64,000 nt of DNA from contig NZ_CANMZV010000009.1 in assembly GCF_947502415.1 (NCBI RefSeq), positions 1-64,000 of the forward strand. The letters run 5' to 3'. This document shows positions 27,681 through 36,887 of this stretch, piece after piece. Numbering within the stretch: the stretch's first letter is position 1; each line of letters opens with the position of its first letter. The notes under the pieces were generated by a model. It had not been told where the DNA came from. It searched no databases and worked only from the letters and a program-made list of their open reading frames with translations. Both the position numbers and the translations under genes were made by a program. The DNA comes from an uncultured Photobacterium sp. GTDB lineage: Bacteria > Pseudomonadota > Gammaproteobacteria > Enterobacterales > Vibrionaceae.

Positions 27681-28516
27681 AAACAAACAAAATTAAATTC
27701 GGTATTAGTTATGTAAATACCGGCTCACCTTTGCACGCGCTAAACGGCATCACCAAATTCGTCCTGTTTATGAGCTGGGTAACTATGGTTCTGATCACCT
27801 TTGATCTGAGGGTGATTTGTGGCCTAATTCTGGTAGGCTTTGCGCTACTGAAAATGAGCCGGGTCCCTTTCCCAGTCTACAAGCCTCTAATGGTAGGTAC
27901 TGCAACCGTCTTAATGATGAATGCCCTGTTCATGTTCCTGATAGCCCCGCAACAGGGTGTCGAATACATGGGTAGCGAGACAGTCTTAATGGCACTGGCA
28001 GGTAACTATTCCATTACCACGGAAACCCTGTTCTACCTACTGACAGTAACACTGAAGTATTTCAGTATGTTTCCAATTGCTCTGGTATTTGTATTCACAA
28101 CACACCCAACGGAGTTCTCTGCCAGTCTGAACAAGCTGGGCGTACCTTACCGTATTGCTTACGCTGTCAGCCTGACCCTGCGCTACCTGCCGGAAGTAAC
28201 CAAGGATTTCATCAACATCATGCATGCTCAGCAGGCCCGTGGTGTCGATATATCCAAGAATGCACCTGTTATGACTCGTATTAAAAACGTTGCCAGAATC
28301 CTCGGACCGCTGATTTTCTCAAGTCTGGATCGTGCCGACGTAATTTCCAATGCGATGACACTGCGTGGCTTTGGCCGCAACAAAAAGCGCAGCTGGTACA
28401 GCCTGAAACCAATGACCAAAGCCGATTTCGCCGTTCTAGCGGTTATCACCGTAGTACTGGTACTTGGCTTTATCCGCCGCGCTCAGTCTGAGCAACTGTT
28501 CTGGTATCCTTTCTGA
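27677..28516 (+). CDS. ECF transporter T component (EcfT/CbiQ family)
   Basis: 279-residue transmembrane coupling protein. It has several hydrophobic helices and the family's C-terminal cytoplasmic coupling motifs: AQQARGVDIS and SNAMTLRGFG (two A-R-G-like motifs that contact the ATPase). It overlaps the ATPase gene by 4 bp and is followed by a terminator, so it ends the S-A-T operon. Confidence 0.93.
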   Translation: MKTNKIKFGISYVNTGSPLHALNGITKFVLFMSWVTMVLITFDLRVICGLILVGFALLKMSRVPFPVYKPLMVGTATVLMMNALFMFLIAPQQGVEYMGSETVLMALAGNYSITTETLFYLLTVTLKYFSMFPIALVFVFTTHPTEFSASLNKLGVPYRIAYAVSLTLRYLPEVTKDFINIMHAQQARGVDISKNAPVMTRIKNVARILGPLIFSSLDRADVISNAMTLRGFGRNKKRSWYSLKPMTKADFAVLAVITVVLVLGFIRRAQSEQLFWYPF

Positions 28517-28540
28517 TACTAAACATACTCAGTAACATCG

Positions 28541-28574
28541 AAAAGCCGCATTCACTATGCGGCTTTGCTTTTTT
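28541..28574 (+). terminator. Terminator of the ECF operon
   Basis: AAAGCCGCAT-TCACT-ATGCGGCTTT stem followed by GCTTTTTT. Confidence 0.9.
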
Positions 28575-28747
28575 AACCAACAAAAATACGACCGGGAGGA
28601 AATGAAGACGACGTATCCTCCAACAACACCTTGCTCTCTTATCAGGCCAACACTATTCTCAAATTAAAGCCACTGAAAATAAAACAATTACCCTGACACT
28701 ATTCGCAACTTACTGTCGACATCACGTTCGCCAAACTAGGATAGGTT

Positions 28748-29986
28748 ATGGAACTCTTTTTCATTCTGCTCACCCTTCTTGTAACCACCCGGATATTTGG
28801 TGAAATTGCCGAGCGGTTAGGACAACCAAGCCTGGTAGGGGAACTGATTGCCGGGATAACCCTCGGTGTTATAGCAGCACAATACACCGAATTACTCCCC
28901 TTTCTACACGACGTGGAACATGATCCTGTGTTCAACAGCATCACAGAACTCGGCATGTTCTTCATTATGTTGCTGGCCGGACTGGAGCTTCAACCCAACA
29001 AGCTGATCGAGTATTCCCGAGGGGCATTGATCGTTGCCGTATTTGGTATGGTTCTACCTATGATCTTAGGTGTCGGACTGGGGTGGCTGTTTCTGCCTGA
29101 ATCTGATGTCTTTTTCGCTCAATGTATATTTCTTGGTACTGCGCTGTCGATTACCGCGGTGCCTGCCACAGTTCGCATTCTGATGGATCTCGGCAAGCTG
29201 AACTCACCGTCAGGGCAGATCATCGTTTCTGCCGCTGTTTTTGATGATGTTTTAAGCCTGCTGCTACTGACTTGGCTGACAGCATTAATCGCCACTGACC
29301 CGCCAGTCAGTAATGTCGAAATCATCCCGCTTATCACTAAAATGGCCGCCTTTTTCATCATCACTATTTTTGTCGGGGTATTTATTTTCCCGCTGGGTGG
29401 ACGTTTCATAGGTGCAATTAAAGAGCGGGAGTTTAAATTTACCTCCCTATTGGTCGGAGCGATGGCTTTTGCGGTACTGGCGGAAGTCCTTGATTTGCAC
29501 TTTATCATCGGAGCTTTCATGGCCGGACTTTTCTTCGACAGGAAAACCATCGACCCGGAAGCCTACGAAGAAGTTCGCAATAAAATTTCTGCCATCACCT
29601 ATGGTTTCCTGGCACCAATTTTCTTTGCTTCTGTCGGGCTTCATTTAGATCTTACCGCCATTTTTGTTATCCCTGTTTTTGTCGGACTTCTTTTGCTTAC
29701 TGCTTTTTTAGGTAAATTCCTGGCAGCCGGTGCCGCTGCGAGAATAATCGGCATGTCCTGGCAGGAAGCAACAGCTGTTGGTGTCGGCATGAGTGCCCGT
29801 GGTGCTGTCGAACTGGTCATTGCCGATATCGCCCTGAAGGCAGGATTGTTTGACTCGCTGACAATAAAACACCCGATAACTGACAACATTTATTCTGCAG
29901 TCGTCATTATGGCTGTGGTCACCACGCTGCTAACCCCGATCCTACTGAAGCTGATCTATGCTAAACCAGAAAATACTGAACCCTGA
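28748..29986 (+). CDS. Cation:proton antiporter, CPA2 family
   Basis: 412-residue inner-membrane protein with about 12 hydrophobic segments, of the Na+/H+ exchanger (KefB/NapA-like CPA2) domain type. Typical stretches are FGEIAERLGQPSLVGELIAG near the N-terminus, ITELGMFFIMLLAGLELQP, the discontinuous helix region FDDVLSLLLL containing the acidic pair expected at the ion site, and GMSARGAVELVIADIAL. It lacks the TrkA-N/RCK regulatory domain of KefB/KefC. The small K+ channel gene follows after 68 bp on the same strand, which suggests a joint function in ion balance. Ion specificity is not certain. Confidence 0.9.
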   Translation: MELFFILLTLLVTTRIFGEIAERLGQPSLVGELIAGITLGVIAAQYTELLPFLHDVEHDPVFNSITELGMFFIMLLAGLELQPNKLIEYSRGALIVAVFGMVLPMILGVGLGWLFLPESDVFFAQCIFLGTALSITAVPATVRILMDLGKLNSPSGQIIVSAAVFDDVLSLLLLTWLTALIATDPPVSNVEIIPLITKMAAFFIITIFVGVFIFPLGGRFIGAIKEREFKFTSLLVGAMAFAVLAEVLDLHFIIGAFMAGLFFDRKTIDPEAYEEVRNKISAITYGFLAPIFFASVGLHLDLTAIFVIPVFVGLLLLTAFLGKFLAAGAAARIIGMSWQEATAVGVGMSARGAVELVIADIALKAGLFDSLTIKHPITDNIYSAVVIMAVVTTLLTPILLKLIYAKPENTEP

Positions 29987-30054
29987 TTAAGCCGCGCTTA
30001 TCAGGGTTCACAAAATATCTGAACAAAGGAATTCACAGCATAAGGAATGGCTAC

Positions 30055-30483
30055 GTGATTATTATTTTTTTAGTCAACAGCAGCATTGCTGTCATTGCTG
30101 TCATTATCCATTACGAGTTTCTGTACCACCTCACCACCATTATTCCTAAAATGACCATATTTCACCGCTTCAGAATTGTGTTTGGGGTGTTTGGTGCTCT
30201 GGTCGCCCACACCGTTGAAGTATGGATTTTTTCTTTCGCCTATTACTGGATGCATCACCACGAAGGTTGGGGACATTTATCCGGTAATTTCGATGGCAGC
30301 TTATTAGATTGTGCTTATTTCTCTTTTACCACATTCACCACGCTGGGTTTTGGAGATATTGAACCAACCGGTAACCTGCGTTATCTCACCGGTATCGAAT
30401 CACTCACCGGTTTAGTATTAATTACCTGGACGGCATCTTTTCTTTATCTGGAAATGCGACGTTATTGGAGCCTTGGGAAATAA
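30055..30483 (+). CDS. Small two-pore-domain-type potassium channel protein
   Basis: 142 residues starting with GTG (AAGGA upstream at a suitable distance). Seen: a hydrophobic helix at the N-terminus, a second helix at about 38-62, a pore loop with a K+-channel selectivity filter variant FTTFTTLGFGDIEP (about 96-109), and a final helix. The filter TLGFGD corresponds to the TVGYGD signature with Phe for Tyr. There is no cytoplasmic RCK domain. It could tetramerise as a minimal K+ channel. It follows the antiporter gene closely, with no terminator with a T-run between them, so they may be co-transcribed. Confidence 0.8.
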   Translation: MIIIFLVNSSIAVIAVIIHYEFLYHLTTIIPKMTIFHRFRIVFGVFGALVAHTVEVWIFSFAYYWMHHHEGWGHLSGNFDGSLLDCAYFSFTTFTTLGFGDIEPTGNLRYLTGIESLTGLVLITWTASFLYLEMRRYWSLGK

Positions 30484-30818
30484 CTCATTTGCATTACAAT
30501 TGATGATATCAACTTCACTTCATCATTATAAGAAATATGGCAAACACAATACTTATCTCGCATTAAATATATGAAAACATCTTTAAACAGCAATAAAACT
30601 CCAACACGCCCAAAAAACACCAAGCAACCATATAAAACCCTATTGCCCCCCTCAATAAGAAAAATTAAGCTCAATCATTAAAAAACATAATGAATAAACA
30701 TCTGTTTTTGCGACTTAAAACAAAAGTCGATAACCATTATAAATGGTAGTATCAGCACACATTTACAAATGTATTACAAACACACTTTCCGATTATCCAT
30801 AAACACAGAGAATGAGTT
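30484..30818. other. Intergenic region upstream of the POT transporter
   Basis: AT-rich, with no supportable gene. It should contain the promoter for the transporter gene at 30819; no specific site identified. Confidence 0.4.
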
Positions 30819-32294
30819 ATGTGGAATAAATTAAATAAGTCCATGATGATTTGCCAAATGATGTTTGGCCTGTCTTTTTACGGCGTAATGGTTATTTTGA
30901 CCCGATTCTTCTTAGAAGATCTCGGATACAGTGAAGCCGATACCATGATGGTTGTCGGCGCATTTTCATCTATTGGTCCTTTATTCGCGATTGCCGGTGG
31001 TTTTATTGCCGATAAATTCCTTGGAGCTTATCGCTCATTAACCTTCAGCTTCAGCGGATTTGCTGTCGGTTATACCCTGCTGGTACTAGGCGCATCCACA
31101 CTTAACGTACCAATGAGCCTGGTGGGTATTGCACTGGCAAGTTACTCCCGAGGTCTGATGTCACCTTCTTACCCAAGCCTTTATAAACGCACTTTTTCTA
31201 CAGAAGAAGATTTCGAAAACGGCTACCCGGTTAACTACTCCGTTAACAACATCGGTGCTTTCCTTGGTCAGTACCTGTTCCCGATGTTTGTTCTTGTTCT
31301 GGGTTTCAATGGTAGCTTTGCCCTATCTGCATCGATGGCATTCATTGCTTTTGTTATCCTGGCGATATTCCGCAAGCCACTGAAGACTGTTGCCGCAGAA
31401 ATCGATCAGAAGCCAGTCAGCGCTAAAAGCTGGGCTGCATTTATCGTTGTTTCTCTCTCAATGATTGGCCTGGTATTCTTTATGTTCTCTAACATGGATA
31501 TCGGTCAGAACATCGTATATGCGATCGGTGCAGCAGCGATCGGTTACTTCATTTCTCTGATGCTAAAAGCAGAAAGATCAGACGCATTGAAGATGGGTAC
31601 AATCCTAATCATGACCGCGCTGACTACCGCGTTCTTCGTTTACTATGGCCAGATAATGACTTCCATGACCATGGTAACCATCAATACAATGCGTGGTGAT
31701 CTGTTCGGCTTTATTCCATTTGCGCCGGAAGCCTCTATGGCGATGAACCCGCTGTGGTGTATCGTAGGTGGCCCAATCGTTGCGATAACTTTTTCTAACC
31801 TGGAAAAACGCAACATCAATTTCTCTACCGCAACCAAAGTCGGCTTTGCCTTTATCCTGACGGCTATTGCATTCAGTATTCTTACTATGGCTGTGATGTC
31901 TGTTGGCCCGGATGCAATTATCCGTCCTGAGGTATTCCTGGCAGTCCACTTCTTCCAATCTTTGGCTGAAGTTATTGTTGGTAGCCTGGTGGTTGCATTC
32001 ATCCTGTCTGTAGCACCTAAGCATATCGAAAACTTCTCAGTCAGCCTGTTCTCTGTTGCTATCGCGCTGAGTGGTATTGTTGGTGCGGTATTCTCTACTT
32101 CTATCGCACTGGAAAAAGGTCAGGAAATAACTCAAGAAATCGTACAGACAGTTTACGGCGGTTACTTCAGTACACTAACGGTACTGGCTTTAGTGATGGT
32201 GGCTGTTGCTTTAATGGCTTCACGCATAATCCGCGCAATGCTGAAGAGCAGCGAAGAAGCACAAGGTATGACCATGCCGGAAGCAGAAGGTTAA
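30819..32294 (+). CDS. POT/PTR2-family peptide transporter (MFS)
   Basis: 491-residue proton-coupled transporter with 12-14 membrane segments. The PTR2-like features are a conserved first cytoplasmic loop (GGFIADKFLGAYRSL, about 64-78) and the fourth/fifth helix region RGLMSPSYPSLYKR...NYSVNNIGAFLGQYLFP, which corresponds to the FYxxINxGSL motif of peptide transporters. Likely imports di- or tripeptides, though some members carry other compounds. Single gene with its own terminator. Confidence 0.8.
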   Translation: MWNKLNKSMMICQMMFGLSFYGVMVILTRFFLEDLGYSEADTMMVVGAFSSIGPLFAIAGGFIADKFLGAYRSLTFSFSGFAVGYTLLVLGASTLNVPMSLVGIALASYSRGLMSPSYPSLYKRTFSTEEDFENGYPVNYSVNNIGAFLGQYLFPMFVLVLGFNGSFALSASMAFIAFVILAIFRKPLKTVAAEIDQKPVSAKSWAAFIVVSLSMIGLVFFMFSNMDIGQNIVYAIGAAAIGYFISLMLKAERSDALKMGTILIMTALTTAFFVYYGQIMTSMTMVTINTMRGDLFGFIPFAPEASMAMNPLWCIVGGPIVAITFSNLEKRNINFSTATKVGFAFILTAIAFSILTMAVMSVGPDAIIRPEVFLAVHFFQSLAEVIVGSLVVAFILSVAPKHIENFSVSLFSVAIALSGIVGAVFSTSIALEKGQEITQEIVQTVYGGYFSTLTVLALVMVAVALMASRIIRAMLKSSEEAQGMTMPEAEG

Positions 32295-32330
32295 TATCTG
32301 CTCAGCTTTAATCGTTCGTTATTCATAACA

Positions 32331-32352
32331 ATGGCCTCCATTTGGAGGCCAT
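32331..32352. terminator. Bidirectional terminator
   Basis: ATGGCCTCCA-TT-TGGAGGCCAT perfect stem between two convergent genes. Confidence 0.75.
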
Positions 32353-32358
32353 CTCATT

Positions 32359-32862
32359 TCAGGAAACTGTGTGCTGCTGAGTAATCAGCGATGCAACCTT
32401 TAGTGATAATGTCAGGCTGAAACTGGCAACCGGCTCAGTACCGTCTTTATCCGGGCAGGTTACCGTAACAGATACCGATTCGTTAATCCGCTCACCTGTC
32501 ATACAACTTCTGTCCAGCATCTCGCGGATCATACTTCCCTGATAACAGCTGAACACCACATCTGCTTCCGGTCGGCGAAAAAATTCACCCTCCACCGATT
32601 TAAACGCCAGCGAGACATCCATTCCTGTGTGGCCAGCCATCTCCATCGCTAATAATCCAGCAGCCACATCAGCACCGATTGCCAGGGCGCCGAAATACAT
32701 ACTCTCTAGATGGTTCTTAGTTTTATCATTCAGCGGAATTTTCAGAGAAAGGTGTTCATCGCTGATTTCTAATATCTCTGGCTCGCAATAATCAATCAGC
32801 TTTACCTTTTCTTTGGCGAAACTTTTCAAAAGCTTATTTGCCTGAGCAACTCTGCTATCCAT
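32359..32862 (-). CDS. Hotdog-fold thioesterase-like protein (DUF4442/YiiD_C type)
   Basis: 167 residues. The pattern of a long hydrophobic helix (YFGALAIGADVAAGLLAMEMA) followed by beta strands (AFKSVEGEFFRRPEADVVFSC; VTVTCPDKDG) fits the hotdog fold used by acyl-CoA thioesterases such as PaaI, and the protein resembles DUF4442. Substrate unknown. It is convergent with the POT transporter gene and stands alone. Confidence 0.7.
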   Translation of the reverse strand: MDSRVAQANKLLKSFAKEKVKLIDYCEPEILEISDEHLSLKIPLNDKTKNHLESMYFGALAIGADVAAGLLAMEMAGHTGMDVSLAFKSVEGEFFRRPEADVVFSCYQGSMIREMLDRSCMTGERINESVSVTVTCPDKDGTEPVASFSLTLSLKVASLITQQHTVS

Positions 32863-33197
32863 GGCCTTGCCTCTTTAAGGTAACTCATTAGACCAGTTAA
32901 GTCGCCAATATGGAAATTGTCAATTTTCTGTACATCCATCTTCCCCAAGACACACAAAAAACCACTAAATAGACACAAAAAACGCAAGAAATGATGAAAA
33001 GCATAATAAACATGATATCGACAATTAAGATATTGATCAGAAACGCAGACACATTACACGCCACGCTGATATTCTTTTCACGGATTGCTTCCAGCCAACA
33101 CCAACACTAAAAGCTGCAATCCAATATTTCCGATTAACTAAAAACCATTAAAGACCCTCTCCCCTGAAAAGGCTGAGATGGCTAAGGATTACTATGA
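32863..33197. other. Divergent intergenic region
   Basis: Between the thioesterase-like gene and the deaminase gene; both promoters should be here. No gene or clear operator recognised. Confidence 0.4.
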
Positions 33198-34562
33198 ATG
33201 GAAACCATTTGGCTTAAAAACCCGTTAGCTATTTTCACCGGAACCGATAAAGATGCCCGCGGCGGTGTCGTTATCCAAGGTGATAAGGTTATTGAGCTTG
33301 TCGGTTCAGATAACGAACCGAGCCATAAAATAGATGTTGTTGTCGATACCAGCCAGCATGTTGTCACACCAGGGCTGATTAACGCCCACCACCATTTTTA
33401 CCAAACTCTCACCCGCGCCTATCCTGATGCGCTTAACAAAGAGTTGTTCCACTGGCTGAAAACCCTCTATCCCGTCTGGGCAGGACTCGATGACGAAATG
33501 ATGAGCCTGGCTACCGATCTGGCTTTGGTAGAACTCATGATGTCAGGCTGCACAACCGCTTCCGATCACCACTACCTCATCCCGACCGGACTTGAACACG
33601 CAATTGACCTTCAGGTTGAAGCTGCGAAAAAACTGGGCGTACGTGCGATTTTCACCCGAGGTTCAATGAGCTTAGGTGAAGACGACGGCGGCTTACCTCC
33701 CCGTCATACCATCCAGAGCGAACAAACCATCATTGATGACAGCCTTCGCCTGATCCGTGATTACCACCAGCACGGTGACGGCGCCATGATCCAACTGGCT
33801 CTTGCTCCCTGCTCTCCTTTCTCTGTGACTACCGAGCTGATGAGAGAAACCGCCTGGATCGCAAAAACTGAAAATGTGATGGTTCACACCCATCTTTGTG
33901 AAACCATTGATGAAGAAAAGTTCTGCCTACAACAATTCGGTTTAAGACCGGTTGATTACCTTGAAGATGTTGGCTGGCTAAACCACAGAACCTGGCTGGC
34001 ACATGGTATCCATTTCAATAACGAAGAAATTAAACGCTTAGGCAAAGCGAAAGTCGGGATCTGCCACTGTCCATCATCCAATATGATGCTGGCCTCAGGC
34101 ATATGCCGAAACAAAGAGCTGGAAGCCGCAGGAGCAAATGTCGGCCTTGGCGTTGACGGCTCCGCGTCCAACGACGGCTCCAATATGATTAATGAAGTTC
34201 GGATGGCGCTGTACATCCAGCGACTTCGCTACGGCTCCGCTGATGTTACTCACTTCGACGCCCTGCGCTGGGCAACTTCAGGTTCGGCCAAAGCGATGGG
34301 TCGCCATGATATAGGTACCCTTGCTGTCGGTAAGCAGGCTGACATTGCCATGTTCCGATTAGATGACATTCGGTTCTCCGGTGCCCATGATCCGTTAGCC
34401 GCTTTGATCCTGTGCGGTGCTCATCAGGCCGATCGTGTCATGATTGCCGGTCTGTGGCGGGTTCATGACGGTCATGTTATCGGTGTTGATCTTGAGCATT
34501 TGCTGCACAAACACCATAACGCAGCAAAACGTCTGGCAATGAAAGCTCAGAAAGCCCGATAA
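33198..34562 (+). CDS. 8-oxoguanine deaminase (amidohydrolase)
   Basis: 454-residue TIM-barrel metallohydrolase that converts 8-oxoguanine to urate in known family members. Zinc ligands and active site are visible: GLINAHHHFYQTLTR (HxH motif near 61-64), HTHLCETIDE (third His), LAHGIHF (fourth His), and GLGVDGSASNDGSNM (catalytic Asp). The HHHFYQ and SASNDGSNM variants fit the 8-oxoguanine deaminase/hydroxydechloroatrazine ethylaminohydrolase group rather than guanine deaminase. No purine transporter lies next to it; its downstream terminator separates it from the convergent TetR gene. Confidence 0.88.
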   Translation: METIWLKNPLAIFTGTDKDARGGVVIQGDKVIELVGSDNEPSHKIDVVVDTSQHVVTPGLINAHHHFYQTLTRAYPDALNKELFHWLKTLYPVWAGLDDEMMSLATDLALVELMMSGCTTASDHHYLIPTGLEHAIDLQVEAAKKLGVRAIFTRGSMSLGEDDGGLPPRHTIQSEQTIIDDSLRLIRDYHQHGDGAMIQLALAPCSPFSVTTELMRETAWIAKTENVMVHTHLCETIDEEKFCLQQFGLRPVDYLEDVGWLNHRTWLAHGIHFNNEEIKRLGKAKVGICHCPSSNMMLASGICRNKELEAAGANVGLGVDGSASNDGSNMINEVRMALYIQRLRYGSADVTHFDALRWATSGSAKAMGRHDIGTLAVGKQADIAMFRLDDIRFSGAHDPLAALILCGAHQADRVMIAGLWRVHDGHVIGVDLEHLLHKHHNAAKRLAMKAQKAR

Positions 34563-34584
34563 TTCGTTAAATCCATTAAGATCT

Positions 34585-34607
34585 AAGCCGATCAACTTGA
34601 TCGGCTT
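34585..34607. terminator. Bidirectional terminator
   Basis: AAGCCGATCAA-C-TTGATCGGCTT stem between the convergent deaminase and tetR genes. Confidence 0.8.
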
Positions 34608-35221
34608 TATTCCCGAACCTCTAGCCCGCAACCTCTGAGCACCATTCGGGTCAAAAATCCTGCGGCTTCAGTAAAGTCATCATCATCAAGCTGTTCTTTT
34701 TCCATTACCTTGCAAATCTGCCAACTAAAATCAGCATAGGTTTGCGTTGTTGCCCAAATCGTAAACATCAGATGCTGTGGCGATACTCTGTCCATCGCAC
34801 CACGCTCAATCCAATTTTCAAACTTATTGATAATCATCTTTGACTGACTTTGCAGCTTGTCAGCAATGTCCTGCGGCAAATATTCCGCCCCGGACATCAT
34901 TTCATTGGCAAACACTTTGGAGGCATAGGAGTGATCGCGGGAAATCTTTAGCTTAACTTTTATATATTCACTCAGCGCTTCAGCCGGATCTTCGAGCAAC
35001 TCAATAGGTTCGGAAGCTTGTAGCAAAGGCTGGATAACACTCTCCAACACAGCCCGGTACAACTTATCTTTCGACTTAAAGTAATAATAAACATTCGGTT
35101 TCGGCACACCGGCAGCTTTTGCAATGTCAGCAACTTTCGTGGCGGCATAGCCCTGATCGGCAAAATACTGACAGGCAGCCTGAATGATCTGTTCCTGATT
35201 TTTCTCTCTTATTCGCGACAT
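34607..35221 (-). CDS. TetR-family regulator (RutR-like)
   Basis: 204 residues. The N-terminal TetR helix-turn-helix is clear (IIQAACQYFADQGYAATKVA, DIAKAAGVPKPNVYYYFKSK, residues 12-52). The C-terminal domain resembles that of RutR (YIKVKLKISRDHSYASKVFANEMMSG). It is divergent from the DMT transporter gene, with a perfect 7-bp inverted repeat 26 bp upstream of its start, so it probably controls itself and the transporter. The inducer is unknown; the RutR likeness and the nearby 8-oxoguanine deaminase suggest a purine or pyrimidine, which is only a guess. Confidence 0.88.
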   Translation of the reverse strand: MSRIREKNQEQIIQAACQYFADQGYAATKVADIAKAAGVPKPNVYYYFKSKDKLYRAVLESVIQPLLQASEPIELLEDPAEALSEYIKVKLKISRDHSYASKVFANEMMSGAEYLPQDIADKLQSQSKMIINKFENWIERGAMDRVSPQHLMFTIWATTQTYADFSWQICKVMEKEQLDDDDFTEAAGFLTRMVLRGCGLEVRE

Positions 35222-35246
35222 TTGAAGCTCGGCCTCCTACAACCAA

Positions 35247-35271
35247 ACGTATAAGGTACTCAACTATACGT
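35247..35271. promoter_or_regulatory. Candidate TetR operator
   Basis: ACGTATA-N11-TATACGT, a perfect 7-bp inverted repeat 26-50 bp upstream of the tetR start in the tetR/DMT divergent region. Size and position fit a TetR-family operator; binding is inferred. Confidence 0.5.
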
Positions 35272-35474
35272 ATTCAGTACTTTGTTTTTACTGCAATAAA
35301 TCATAATAGATCTGTTATAACAGTAAAAGATACAGGCCTGACCCACCCGCAAATCGTGCGTGAAAAACTGTCTGTGATTGGTATCACATATTTCTTGACC
35401 ATAAAGTCAAGTATTGATTAAATAGTCTCCATCAGCACTCCCTCCCCCTCCAATCAACAACGAGTAACGAGCCA

Positions 35475-36389
35475 ATGACAACAAACCGTGTTGCGCATCT
35501 GAAGATGTTTATCTTTACAGCATTGATCAGCCTTTCATTTCCGATTGGCAGCTTTATCACTGCGCAACTTAATCCATTGGTTGTCACCTGGGTACGCTAC
35601 TTGCTTGCCAGCATGCTGTTTCTTGGATTATTGCAGGCACAAAAACAGCTTCGCCTTCCGAGTGCAAAAGATCTCGGCCGTTATACATTGATCTGCCTGC
35701 CGGCACTGACCTACTTTGTCGCTATGTTTATCGCCTTGCAAGATACCAGTGCGCTTGATACCAGCGCGCTGTACACAACCGTACCACTGATGAGTGCGTT
35801 GCTGGCTGCAGTGATTTTCAGGCGCAGAGCACCAGTGACGGTTATCGTCGCTTTGCTTGGCGGTATGCTCGGGGCCGGACTGATTATTTTTCGCGGTGAT
35901 CTTTCTGCTGCATCTTCAATTACCCTGACAGCATCGAACAAGATCTACTTGTTAGGCTGCTTTGCCATGGCGCTCAACCCGATTGTGGTGAAAAAGCTTT
36001 ATCGGGGTGAGTCAATTACTCACATGACATGCTGGACATTAGTCTGTGCAACCGGCCTGCTCACGCTGGGGGCAGCCTCAAAGCTGGTTGCAACAGACTG
36101 GTCAGCCATTTCGATGGATATCTGGCTGGGCATCGGCTATCTGGCCGTGTTTGCTACCGCACTAAGCTTCTTCTTATTTCAACAGGGCAGCGTAGCCCTT
36201 GCCCCGGAGCAGGTGTCAGCCTATACCTACCTGATCCCGGTAATGGTATTAATCGTGAATCGCCTGCAGGGGCATGTTGAGCCATGGTCACACATTGGCT
36301 ACGGTGTGGTTATCGTGATGATTTCTATGCTGGTAATGATCGGCAGCTCTTCATTCCTTGCTGCCGTTCGCCGACATCAGCATCACTGA
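35475..36389 (+). CDS. DMT-family (EamA) transporter
   Basis: 304-residue inner-membrane protein with ten hydrophobic helices arranged as two EamA repeats (about 10-140 and 155-290), the pattern of drug/metabolite exporters. The first helix region ISLSFPIGSFI and the loop VTWVRYLLASMLFLGLL fit the family. It is divergently paired with the TetR-type gene, which suggests regulated export of a small metabolite. Substrate cannot be told. Confidence 0.88.
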   Translation: MTTNRVAHLKMFIFTALISLSFPIGSFITAQLNPLVVTWVRYLLASMLFLGLLQAQKQLRLPSAKDLGRYTLICLPALTYFVAMFIALQDTSALDTSALYTTVPLMSALLAAVIFRRRAPVTVIVALLGGMLGAGLIIFRGDLSAASSITLTASNKIYLLGCFAMALNPIVVKKLYRGESITHMTCWTLVCATGLLTLGAASKLVATDWSAISMDIWLGIGYLAVFATALSFFLFQQGSVALAPEQVSAYTYLIPVMVLIVNRLQGHVEPWSHIGYGVVIVMISMLVMIGSSSFLAAVRRHQHH

Positions 36390-36408
36390 ACACGATTAAC
36401 AGTCTGGA

Positions 36409-36750
36409 TTAACCCGGCGGCCACTTCATTGTCCGGCCGCCCAGCAAGTGCAGGTGAATATGGAAAACCGCCTGCCCACCTTTAAGGTTGCAGTTCCACA
36501 CCAGCCGATATCCATCATTGGCTATGGACAAGTCACGAGCCAACTGAGTAGCCGTCAAAACCATATGGCAGATCAGTGCGCTGTTATTCTCATCTAACTC
36601 ATTGATAGTCCGAATATGTTTCCTCGGGATGATAAGTATATGGGTCGGAGCCTGCGGGTCATTATCCTTGAAAGCAACAACTTGATCATCTTCATAGACC
36701 AAATTTGACGGGATCTCTTTGTTCGCAATTTTGCAAAAAATACAATCCAT
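36409..36750 (-). CDS. hinT: HIT-domain nucleotide hydrolase HinT
   Basis: 113-residue purine nucleoside phosphoramidase of the histidine-triad superfamily. Starts MDCIFCKIANKEIPSNLVYE and carries the HxHxHxx motif as VFHIHLHLLGG near the C-terminus. Length is normal (E. coli HinT 119). It is convergent with the DMT transporter gene, 19 bp away. Confidence 0.95.
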   Translation of the reverse strand: MDCIFCKIANKEIPSNLVYEDDQVVAFKDNDPQAPTHILIIPRKHIRTINELDENNSALICHMVLTATQLARDLSIANDGYRLVWNCNLKGGQAVFHIHLHLLGGRTMKWPPG

Positions 36751-36887
36751 TAGATTCCTCGCTCGATCTTGCTAGCTTAACTATATTTAGAACCAGAATA
36801 TATTTAAGCATAAGCGCTACATCGGGATTTCTCTAAGTTGAGTATGTCGTAGCACTGAGATCATTTTCAGTAAGGAGCCACACTGCG

